64,000 nucleotides of DNA from Prevotella sp. (GTDB taxonomy: Bacteria; Bacteroidota; Bacteroidia; Bacteroidales; Bacteroidaceae): NCBI GenBank assembly GCA_022781445.1, contig JALETQ010000021.1:1-64000 (forward strand), written 5' to 3'. Numbering within the stretch: position 1 is the stretch's first letter; the number at the start of each line of letters is the position of its first letter. The notes under the pieces are model-generated. The model made no database searches, was not told the origin of the DNA, and saw only the letters and a list, made by a program, of their open reading frames with translations. The position numbers were made by a program, and so were the translations under genes. This document shows, piece after piece, positions 27,027 to 35,123 of the stretch.

Positions 27027-27368
27027 TCAGAACAACTCCAGTTGTTGTCCCGGTGCGTTCGGCTTTTGCGGCTTGCGACCGTAAAAAAGTTGGATATTTG
27101 CAAATTGCTTGTCAGTAATACAAAGCATACCGACTTTACCATAAGGTGGCAACAAACTCTTGATTCGGCGCATATGCACCTCTGCATTCTCCATGCTGCC
27201 ACAATGACGAACGTATATCGAAAATTGAAACATGGTGAACCCATCGCGTTGTAATGCCTTACGAAAATCAGCATAAGCCCGTTTGTCCTTCTGTGTTTCG
27301 GTGGGAAGATCGAAGAATACCAAAATCCACATTACTCTGTATTCGCTAAATCGTTCGAAAGTAACCAT
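27027..27368 (-). CDS. cas2: CRISPR-associated protein Cas2
   Basis: The 113-residue protein has the Cas2 ferredoxin fold signature (MWILVFFDLPTETQKDKRAYADFRKAL) with the first-strand aspartate, then MFQFSIYVRHCG and a QLELF tail typical of Bacteroidetes type II-C. Cas2 bridges Cas1 dimers in the spacer integrase. It starts 6 nt after cas1 if the ATG at 27368 is used; the methionine at 27332 is a possible shorter start. It is the last gene of the cas operon. Confidence 0.95.
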   Translation of the reverse strand: MVTFERFSEYRVMWILVFFDLPTETQKDKRAYADFRKALQRDGFTMFQFSIYVRHCGSMENAEVHMRRIKSLLPPYGKVGMLCITDKQFANIQLFYGRKPQKPNAPGQQLELF

Positions 27369-27374
27369 TATCCT

Positions 27375-28307
27375 TCAGATTTCGGGCAACGCCACCCGAC
27401 GCAGTTCTCCCGTGTAACATTTGTATAGCGATGCCGTTGTTTGTAAGGCAGCAACCATCAGTGGACTTCTTTTTCCTTCAATAGTTACATCGATCGTAGG
27501 AATGGTGAGCAACATCATCTTGATTTCTTTGGTCAGAGGGGTGTAATCATCGACTTTGCTGATGATGTCAAGCACCAGTTCGTCCACATATGGTCGGTAG
27601 GGTTCCATCATGTCATCGGCAAGACAATAGGCATTGTAACGATTGTGATGATGAATGCCCAATGTAGGAAGCAAGCCACTGATGACCAACGAGCGTGCCA
27701 TGACGGCTCGGAGAACGGCATAGCCGTAATTAAGGAGATGATTGGGAGGTGCGCCCTCCCGGTCTCTCACGAAGTTTGGAATGTTTGTGAACAGATGTTT
27801 CCAATAATAAGCAGCAGCGCGGGCTTCCATGTTTTGGGTATCTCCGCTTTTTACCTCGGCTGCCCAAGTGTTCATGCACCGGGTTTCTTGACAGGTATAT
27901 CGCAGGAGCACCGAAGCTTGATTCAGTATCTTCTGACGAACGGTTTGTTGCCATAATTGTTTACGTAACGGAACCGACGCATCAAGCTGATGCCTGAAGC
28001 GTTCGCTTTGGGTGGTATTACCACATAGCGGCAGCAACAGTCCCACAGGCAGGCTTCGTCCGTCACAGGTGATGACGGCACAGTTATTTTCCAACAATGC
28101 CTCAAGCAGCCCTGACGAGATGGTGATGCGCTGATGTTCGATCACCACCACCCCGATATCCTCTATCGGGATGGTGTGCTGCGACACTTGTTTGAAAGCT
28201 TCATCAACCCGAGAACATGTTTCGACCTCGGGCAACCGTATCACCAGTTGCCGATTGCGCAGGCTGAGATATGCCGGATTGGAGAAGCACAAGGTTTTCT
28301 TGATCAT
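27375..28307 (-). CDS. cas1: CRISPR-associated integrase Cas1
   Basis: The 310-residue protein is a type II Cas1 (start KKTLCFSNPAYLSLRNRQLVIRL; active-site stretch near GAPPNHLLNYGYAVLRAVMARSLV, and the later LADDMMEPYRPYVDELV segment with its acidic metal ligands). It integrates new spacers together with Cas2. It starts 7 nt downstream of the cas9 stop. No csn2 or cas4 gene is present, which fits type II-C. Confidence 0.96.
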   Translation of the reverse strand: MIKKTLCFSNPAYLSLRNRQLVIRLPEVETCSRVDEAFKQVSQHTIPIEDIGVVVIEHQRITISSGLLEALLENNCAVITCDGRSLPVGLLLPLCGNTTQSERFRHQLDASVPLRKQLWQQTVRQKILNQASVLLRYTCQETRCMNTWAAEVKSGDTQNMEARAAAYYWKHLFTNIPNFVRDREGAPPNHLLNYGYAVLRAVMARSLVISGLLPTLGIHHHNRYNAYCLADDMMEPYRPYVDELVLDIISKVDDYTPLTKEIKMMLLTIPTIDVTIEGKRSPLMVAALQTTASLYKCYTGELRRVALPEI

Positions 28308-28314
28308 ATTGACT

Positions 28315-31300
28315 TCATTTGATTATCTGAAGAACGTTGCCCAATCGGTCGACTATCAATTTCCAGCATACATCCTTGATCATATCTCCATTAGGAGCCT
28401 TACCGATTTTATTCATTGACTCAAATTCTTTGCCTTCATAAATGACAGAAGCCACAGTGGCAGGCAAGAAGAAACATTCTTTTCCGGTTGCACTGACCAT
28501 CTTATAAATTCTGTCTTTAACGAGAGTGACCGAACCCGAGCATCTCTCATCCTCATTGGGAACATAGACCAAATCGTTGGGAGAGAGATAGAATTTAAGC
28601 AAACGTCCCTCTTTATCTTTCTCGGGAACAGGCGAAAGCCCTTGCTTCTGGCGTTCGACAACCTCGTGGAGTGTCAGTGACTCGAAAAAACGTTTGCCTT
28701 CGGCATCGGCATAGATGGCAAAATAGAGATTGGTGCCTTTCTGTGTTTCGACAAACTTCGACTTTTTATTTCCTCGTTGACCGACGGGATACTTGGCACC
28801 CATTGGTTCGGCAACACGCACCTTGATGATAGGTTGATGAAACCTGCCGTCATTATACAACCTGATGTCGCTGTTCATCTCTGCAATACCTTCAGGTGTG
28901 AACACTTCGGCAGGGTTTCCTCCCTTGGCCTCCAAGAAACGAAGAAGGATTTTCTGAATGCCTGTATCGGTGATGGAGGCAATGCGCTTGATATCGAAAG
29001 AGGTATCGAGTGGTTTGCGGGTTGCTACCATAGGCACGTTTTCATCGCTCATCATCCAAACCTCGACTTTCTTGACATCGCGACGATTCCACCTGTAATC
29101 CATGCTTTTGAAATGGGCTGCCACTTGTTTCTGATTGAAGTCCTTGCGCATCAAATCCTGAATGTATCGACGCAAATCCTTGTCACAGATGGTGTTTACG
29201 CGTTGCAACGCATCTTTGAGAGAAACCTTTTCCTTACGTTTCAGATTGACATGACCGAAAACGGTATCCTTGTGCAAAGGCTTGCGGACAACCCACATTT
29301 CATTTCCTTGTTGCTTCTGGTTGACCTTCTTGCCATTTTCATCGTAGGTGCTGTAATAATTACTTGCCTTATTGATGACCCGAATATTGTTTTTGAAAGT
29401 GACTACAATATCTTGGAGAGCATGGCAGGCATCTTGGGTAAAGGTGATCCAAGGTTTACGGATGGTCTTATTTTTGCCACACAACAGATTGCGCAAGTCA
29501 TGACGTTGCCCGGTGTCGTTTGCACTTTGGTTGTTGAGGTAGGAAATCATCTGACGGGATGCACAAGCTATGACCAAGGCATCCATGGCATGATGGCGAT
29601 GGTCGATGCGTTTTTTGTTGAATCCTTTTTCGATTTCGATGGGCACAGAGGTTTGAAAGACACGCTTGCCCTCCTTGTTTTCCCAATGACCGAAAAGCTC
29701 GGAACCGGTCAAGAGGTTCAATCGTTCGAAACGTGGAGTTATGATAGTGTTCCACACGTCGTTGACACCCCAATCTCGTTTCAATCTGTCAGTAACGCCT
29801 CCCGAACATACAACAACGTGCGAAGAGGTGGCTTCTTTATCGTTTTCATCCCTGACGACATTGGACAACAAGGTTTTGACGACTTTGCTGATATAACGGG
29901 AATCGTTCATTTGTCGTTGTATGAAATCGCTGGGAATCTCATCGAGCATCAACCTTTTCATTTTGGAGGGATTTCCGCCGTAGATGTCTTTGACCAACCT
30001 TTCATATTCCTGAACTGTCAGAATGTTGACATTGCCGTGAGAAACTGTCAAGATGGGGGATGTATATCCTTTTAAAATAAATTCATGTCCCAGCAGGTTG
30101 TCCTTCAATTTATTGACTTCAGCTTCACAAATCACCTTGTTGTTGAAAGAATCATCAAAATACCGGCTACGGGGAATGATGTGCTCTATTTCATAAGCCG
30201 AAGTGAAGAGTTTGCTGAGCGAGATGGGCAGACCCGTATAGGGTGAGCAATATTTTTGATCCAGCCACAACAGATAGCGTTCGATCTCCTTGGCACTGGG
30301 TTGTGCCGATTGCGAGATCTTGATAATGTCAGAAAACTCTTCATCCTTGGGTGATAGCGTCTGTAAGGCTCCTTCTTCGTAAATACGCAGCTTATCCTGC
30401 TGGATGGGTGAATAGGGACGTACATCCCCATAGTCGGCTTCGTTCTTCAATTCCATCAACAGGCGTTTGATGCGCAGTTTGGTATTTTCATTACGTAAAA
30501 TGGTTGCCGTTTGTCGTTTGCGTTGGTCAGCATTGCTCTTCATGCTACGCCCCATCTCAACATGAATCTCGTCGAACTTGCCATACTCAATCCAAAGGTC
30601 GTGAACTGTGCGAAGCGTTTCGAGTACACATTGTTCAACGACAGGATTACGGAGAGAATGCTGTTTGAAATCCAGGATGGCAGTTTTGAGTTCTTCCGGA
30701 GTCATCCATCGTTGCACATCGCCAGCCTCGGCATATCGATTGTAGACAACGTAGCAAGCTTTCCAAATGGGTAATCCTTGAAAGTCGTTCAATGTTTTCA
30801 ATTCTCCCCTCTCATCTATTCTCTTTTTGATATCAGTATCAATACGGTCATTGATGACATCTTCTATTCGTGTCTGCGTGGCTTCGGAAATGGCTTCGGC
30901 ACTCCATAAGTGCCCCATGCGCATCAGCGGAAGCAGTTTCTTAATAGCTTTCTCCGAATAAGAACCATATTGTTTGTCGAAAGGCTTGAGGCGACTGAAA
31001 GTATCGACAAAAGTTTCGTCTTTGCCGAGTTTTGTCAAAGCCCCGATCAGTTCGCGTTTGTCCTCCACAGAATAGAGCAAGTGCCACAATCGATGGAGTT
31101 TTTCGGGCGTATCAATTTCATCTTCTTCCAACCCGGCCTTCTTCAATGACTGTAAAATCAGATTTCGTGTTTCGTTGCATGGTACTTCCCTGTCTTCAAA
31201 GTAATTCCAATGAACGGGATACTTACTGTCTTTACCCTTTGGTTTCTTGATTCCGAAAAACTCTTTGAAAAGCGTATCTTGCTTGATCGACTTAAGGTCG

Positions 31301-32751
31301 TTCAAAAATAAGAACAATGAAGCATAGTCTTCTTTGGTCTTGAGATACTCGGACGTTACATCTTTGTCCATATCATCGAGTATACGCAGTTGATGAACAA
31401 ACTGCCACAACCTGAATTCCTGGAAATAGGGATTGGAGCGTGCTATACACTTCACTCCTTTCCAAATGATCTCTCCGGTGCTTTTGTCAACATATCGCCT
31501 TTTTTCATAGGAACATTCGCTGATGAGAGACTTCTTACTCTTGAGAGGACGCTGATAGAAGATGAGATCATGGACGAACAGATACACAAAATCTTTCTTC
31601 TCCAAATTGTCACGATGAGCTTTGTTTTTGGCATACAACTCATGGGCGCAAGCACTCAACAGGGAAGAATCGCTCAATTCGGGATGAAATTCCTTCTGTT
31701 TGGTCAAGATGGTTTTCAGTTCGTATTCATAATACTTACGTTCGATGACCCGAACGAGATTACCGATGATTTTATCGGAAGGGTGCTGTAGGATGTGCTC
31801 ATAAATATATGCACCTACAGTCTTCTGGGAATCATCGATATCTTTTTCTGTTCGTTTCTTTCGCAATCCCCAGTCGTCCTCTTTAGGGGCACGAAATGTC
31901 CGCCTGACTTTTCCGTTCTTGTCTTTCTTGGGTGTTTTCCCGTCTTTTTCATACTCGGTGGTTACAATGAACTGCATGGATTGACCCACCAAATTGTCGA
32001 GACTGACTTGACTGAGACGAGGATAGACCCACCCATTCTCCAAATGTACATCATACCAAGTCTTAAAACCTTGTTTACGTTCGGTGGCTTCCACGCTTAC
32101 CACTTTCAGCTCGTAGAACTCTTCACACTTGGTGGAGTTTTCTTCTTCATCCTCACCACGCAACTGATTATAACCGCGTTTTTGGTTGAAATTCAAAAGA
32201 ATCCATGCCAGTTCGGCTTTAGAAACAGGTTGAGAGAGTGCCTTTTTGCGCAAATAATATAATGTCCAATCAAATGGGATTCGCTTTCCATCTGCAACAA
32301 GAGCCGGCTGATAACGTGCAAATTCGGCAATCATCTCACGAAAGGCATCCATAAAAAGGAACTGCCAATGCCCATCATTGTCCCGGTACCACGCCAACTT
32401 TGCACCTTCTTCAGACGTGAATTTTCCATAGGTAGCAGGCAAACTCCTGTTCCACCCCAAAGACTTGTCATAGTGTTTGGGCAGGAACCCCATACAATGA
32501 AGCACACGATGCAGCCTCTCACGCCTGAGCAAATAGCGTTCGCGCAAACGTCGGGTACCACGGAAAGTTGTGCGAACTGCCGTTTGTGAAACCGTCACCC
32601 CACTATCGAACTTGCTCATAACATCATTGCTCATGGGAATTATTCGGCTGCCAAGTTTGATCTTCACATCCGCAGCATCATCTTCATTCATCGAAACAAC
32701 GGCCCAACCTATACTGTTGGTTCCTAAGTCCAAGCCTAATATTTTTTTCAT
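28315..32751 (-). CDS. cas9: Type II-C CRISPR effector nuclease Cas9 (1478 residues)
   Basis: RuvC-I begins KKILGLDLGTNSIGWAVV with the catalytic aspartate at 8. An Arg-rich bridge helix lies at about 61-85 (GTRRLRERYLLRRERLHR). RuvC-II has EIHVEMGRS with Glu732. The HNH domain has YEIEHIIPRS with His857 and the Asn-rich NKVICEAEVNKLKDN. RuvC-III has HHAMDALV (1053-1060). All catalytic residues are intact. At 1478 residues it is much longer than the compact Neisseria or Campylobacter II-C enzymes; the extra length lies in the recognition lobe (about 90-700) and the C-terminus. The tracrRNA lies just upstream on the opposite strand. Confidence 0.97.
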   Translation of the reverse strand: MKKILGLDLGTNSIGWAVVSMNEDDAADVKIKLGSRIIPMSNDVMSKFDSGVTVSQTAVRTTFRGTRRLRERYLLRRERLHRVLHCMGFLPKHYDKSLGWNRSLPATYGKFTSEEGAKLAWYRDNDGHWQFLFMDAFREMIAEFARYQPALVADGKRIPFDWTLYYLRKKALSQPVSKAELAWILLNFNQKRGYNQLRGEDEEENSTKCEEFYELKVVSVEATERKQGFKTWYDVHLENGWVYPRLSQVSLDNLVGQSMQFIVTTEYEKDGKTPKKDKNGKVRRTFRAPKEDDWGLRKKRTEKDIDDSQKTVGAYIYEHILQHPSDKIIGNLVRVIERKYYEYELKTILTKQKEFHPELSDSSLLSACAHELYAKNKAHRDNLEKKDFVYLFVHDLIFYQRPLKSKKSLISECSYEKRRYVDKSTGEIIWKGVKCIARSNPYFQEFRLWQFVHQLRILDDMDKDVTSEYLKTKEDYASLFLFLNDLKSIKQDTLFKEFFGIKKPKGKDSKYPVHWNYFEDREVPCNETRNLILQSLKKAGLEEDEIDTPEKLHRLWHLLYSVEDKRELIGALTKLGKDETFVDTFSRLKPFDKQYGSYSEKAIKKLLPLMRMGHLWSAEAISEATQTRIEDVINDRIDTDIKKRIDERGELKTLNDFQGLPIWKACYVVYNRYAEAGDVQRWMTPEELKTAILDFKQHSLRNPVVEQCVLETLRTVHDLWIEYGKFDEIHVEMGRSMKSNADQRKRQTATILRNENTKLRIKRLLMELKNEADYGDVRPYSPIQQDKLRIYEEGALQTLSPKDEEFSDIIKISQSAQPSAKEIERYLLWLDQKYCSPYTGLPISLSKLFTSAYEIEHIIPRSRYFDDSFNNKVICEAEVNKLKDNLLGHEFILKGYTSPILTVSHGNVNILTVQEYERLVKDIYGGNPSKMKRLMLDEIPSDFIQRQMNDSRYISKVVKTLLSNVVRDENDKEATSSHVVVCSGGVTDRLKRDWGVNDVWNTIITPRFERLNLLTGSELFGHWENKEGKRVFQTSVPIEIEKGFNKKRIDHRHHAMDALVIACASRQMISYLNNQSANDTGQRHDLRNLLCGKNKTIRKPWITFTQDACHALQDIVVTFKNNIRVINKASNYYSTYDENGKKVNQKQQGNEMWVVRKPLHKDTVFGHVNLKRKEKVSLKDALQRVNTICDKDLRRYIQDLMRKDFNQKQVAAHFKSMDYRWNRRDVKKVEVWMMSDENVPMVATRKPLDTSFDIKRIASITDTGIQKILLRFLEAKGGNPAEVFTPEGIAEMNSDIRLYNDGRFHQPIIKVRVAEPMGAKYPVGQRGNKKSKFVETQKGTNLYFAIYADAEGKRFFESLTLHEVVERQKQGLSPVPEKDKEGRLLKFYLSPNDLVYVPNEDERCSGSVTLVKDRIYKMVSATGKECFFLPATVASVIYEGKEFESMNKIGKAPNGDMIKDVCWKLIVDRLGNVLQIIK

Positions 32752-32768
32752 CTTTTACCGTATAAATT

Positions 32769-32798
32769 TTGTTGTTTACATGAAAAACATTATCTTTG
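32769..32798 (+). promoter_or_regulatory. tracrRNA promoter
   Basis: TTG (32769-32771), 19 nt, then TATCTTTG (32791-32798) is the same element and spacing as in the CRISPR repeats. Start of transcription would fall at about 32803, right at the anti-repeat. Confidence 0.8.
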
Positions 32799-32803
32799 CA
32801 ACA

Positions 32804-32874
32804 TAATTTTTAAGCAAATCACAATAAGGATTATTCCGTTGTGAATCATAAAGGCGGGGCAACTCGTCTTTTTT
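32804..32874 (+). ncRNA. tracrRNA of the type II-C system
   Basis: The anti-repeat at 32804-32824 is perfectly complementary to repeat positions 2-22, and position 1 can add a G-U pair. A short stem (GATT/AATC at 32829-32846) resembles the nexus. GGCGGG and CTCGTC around a GCAA tetraloop (32853-32868), followed by six T residues, make an intrinsic terminator. The expected length is about 70 nt. It guides RNase III processing of crRNA and loading of Cas9. It lies 52 nt from the cas9 start and is read divergently. Confidence 0.88.
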
Positions 32875-33205
32875 CATGCTTTCCCGCACCTATCTTTATA
32901 GGCATGAAACACTCGTTCTATCATGATACGCCACCAGTTATCAAAGAAGATATGTTTACAAAAATAGCTTATTTTTTTGACAACGACATACTTTTAATAT
33001 GTGTTTTTTGATACCTTAAAAAACTCCGACAGACGAGACAAATATGAAAAATGAAAGATTGCAGAAAGAATTAAAGGTGACAGTTAAGCAAGCCCCAATC
33101 GGTCATTAAGAGCGTTTGGTTATCGTTTCTTCATAGCGAAAAAGGGAATCCGTCCTCTCATCTCACGAATATAATAACTCATGTGGGCACTGTTCAAAGC
33201 ATTAA

Positions 33206-34876
33206 TCAACAATCTTCATTCATTTTCTGACGAGCCAGACGCATATACTCGGACGGTGTAAGTCCAATGGAACGTTTGAAAGAGTTGAGGAAAGTGACAC
33301 GCGATTTGAATCCCACACTTTCCGAAATGGCTTCAATGGTCATGTTTCCGTAGTTTTCTTGGTCGTTCATGCGTCGGCAAGCCTCCTTCACGCGATGGTT
33401 GCCCAACAGGATACTGAAGGTCTTTCCATATTTTTCGTTAATGACTTGCGAAACATAAGTTGTATTGGAATTTACCTGCTTAGCCAGTTTGGAAATGGTA
33501 AAATCGCTCTGACAGATGATTTGGGTGTCGTTCATCACCTCTTCAATGCGGTAAATCAACGACTCTTTGTCAGCATCGTTGAGTGAACTCTTGCTGTATT
33601 TTTCGATCGCAGTATTGTCGTCAAGTTGTTCGATCCATTTTTCTTCATAGCTCTTTCGCAGCAAACGCTCCTCGTCTTCGATGTGCATGAGTTGCTGATT
33701 CTTGAGAAAGAGACTTTTATTTCGGACACTGAGTTCTTTGTTTTTCTTGATGACTATATATATGAATACGCAGCCCATCAACAACAGAATGACCGCCATG
33801 ATGATAATATAGTTTTGAACTTGGCGTTTCATTGCCAATTCCATGACTTTTTTTTCTTCTTTTTTCAAGTCGTGAATAAGATCCATTTCTCCGATTGATC
33901 CTAACCGGTTGATATTCATCACGGAATCTTTGCTTTCGAGATATACAACCTTATAATGTCGGGATTGTTCATCATTGCCTTGCAAAGCATATATTTCAGA
34001 CAACATCTTGTATATCTGTACTTTCATGTCGATAGACTGATTGACACTCGCCACTTGTTCTGCTTTCTTGAGATAGTCGATGGATTGACTGTACTTCTTT
34101 TCGAGTTTATACACATAGCTGATACCGATATAAGTAGAGATGAGATATCTGTTGGCCTCCCAATTATGTTTCATGACACTTATCTGGCGCATGAACTCAC
34201 GTCGGGCTTCAGCATATTGTTTGCCGGCAATATGTTGAATGGCGAGATACTGGTGGCGGGCAAAAAGGACGTCAGGCAAAGAGTCGGGCACGTTTTTGGC
34301 GAAAAGGGCTTTGTAATCGTCTACTTTCATGCCGTAGTTCAATTCGGTCATGTTGATAAAAGCACTTGCGAAAGACTGCCAATTAGCAGTTTTGTAGGAA
34401 TAATCAAACCCTTTTTTATACATCTCCACGGCTTTTTGAGCGATAACCGACGAATAATATCGCCTGCCATACTCATTGAGCAGATTTCCGAGATTGACAT
34501 AAATGATGCCGAGAGTTGAAGTGAGTTGGTGCCTTTCACAGATATCGAGGGCGTTGATGAATGTGTCGTATGCCTGCGGAAAATCATAATAGACATAATA
34601 ATAGAGACAACCGGCATTATTGATTGCCTTAGCTGAATTTTCAATCTCTTGAAGTGACATTTTCGGATCGTATCGGTTGCCGACAAAAGTAAACACCAAC
34701 AAGGCACTATCGTTTTGAGAACGCTTCACATAGTTGCGGCCTTTCTGGATCAGGTCTTCATTGGACAGGTTGTCCCACATCCTGTATTTCTGCGGAAGCG
34801 AGGATTTTCCGGCAAACAGATGCAGACCGAACGAAAGGAAAAGAAAGATGAACAGAATTCTGGAATGTGTTTTCAT
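33206..34876 (-). CDS. Membrane-bound AraC-family regulator with TPR sensor domain
   Basis: This 556-residue protein has a signal sequence (about 1-22), a periplasmic TPR-type helical domain (about 45-320; for example IYKMLSEIYALQGNDEQSRHY), a membrane helix (about 355-376), a coiled linker, and a C-terminal AraC helix-turn-helix (about 460-550; FTISKLAKQVNSNTTYVSQV and FKSRVTFLNSFKRSIGLTPSEY). This architecture is common in Bacteroidetes and is thought to couple envelope signals to transcription. Its targets are unknown. It reads on the same strand as the Oar-like receptor upstream, but a gap of about 250 bp separates them. Confidence 0.87.
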   Translation of the reverse strand: MKTHSRILFIFLFLSFGLHLFAGKSSLPQKYRMWDNLSNEDLIQKGRNYVKRSQNDSALLVFTFVGNRYDPKMSLQEIENSAKAINNAGCLYYYVYYDFPQAYDTFINALDICERHQLTSTLGIIYVNLGNLLNEYGRRYYSSVIAQKAVEMYKKGFDYSYKTANWQSFASAFINMTELNYGMKVDDYKALFAKNVPDSLPDVLFARHQYLAIQHIAGKQYAEARREFMRQISVMKHNWEANRYLISTYIGISYVYKLEKKYSQSIDYLKKAEQVASVNQSIDMKVQIYKMLSEIYALQGNDEQSRHYKVVYLESKDSVMNINRLGSIGEMDLIHDLKKEEKKVMELAMKRQVQNYIIIMAVILLLMGCVFIYIVIKKNKELSVRNKSLFLKNQQLMHIEDEERLLRKSYEEKWIEQLDDNTAIEKYSKSSLNDADKESLIYRIEEVMNDTQIICQSDFTISKLAKQVNSNTTYVSQVINEKYGKTFSILLGNHRVKEACRRMNDQENYGNMTIEAISESVGFKSRVTFLNSFKRSIGLTPSEYMRLARQKMNEDC

Positions 34877-35123
34877 ACGTTGAAGATAAGCCGGTATTTC
34901 TACATTTTTAATAAAGAGGTTATAACATCACCGAGCAATTTGTCATCATCGTGTTGAAGCCCTTTGATAAACGAAAGACGTTTGACATTCTTGGAAAAAG
35001 TATCTTGTCCATTCCTTTCTGACAATCCGAAAGCAAAGACTCCGAAGAAAAAGGATAAAGAACACCAGATTCACAGAATGTCAAACGTCATCTTTTTCGA
35101 ATGCCACAGCATCCGGCCGTTTA

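Larger units (their letters stand above)
32752..33205. other. Intergenic stretch holding the tracrRNA
   Basis: Between cas9 and the AraC/TPR gene lie the tracrRNA with its promoter, a second hairpin at 32872-32909 (TTTCATGC/GCATGAAA with inner CTAT/ATAG), and about 290 AT-rich bases where I see no gene. CAAAAATA at 32959-32966 would read TATTTTTG on the minus strand and is a weak candidate for a cas9 promoter. Confidence 0.5.

Noticed and set aside
26949..27254. Plus-strand frame of 101 codons across cas2
   Set aside because: Antisense to a clear cas2 gene with intact motifs.
32804..32824. A lone CRISPR-like repeat upstream of cas9, possibly a mini-array
   Set aside because: It covers only repeat positions 2-22 in inverted orientation, has its own promoter and terminator, and fits as the tracrRNA anti-repeat.
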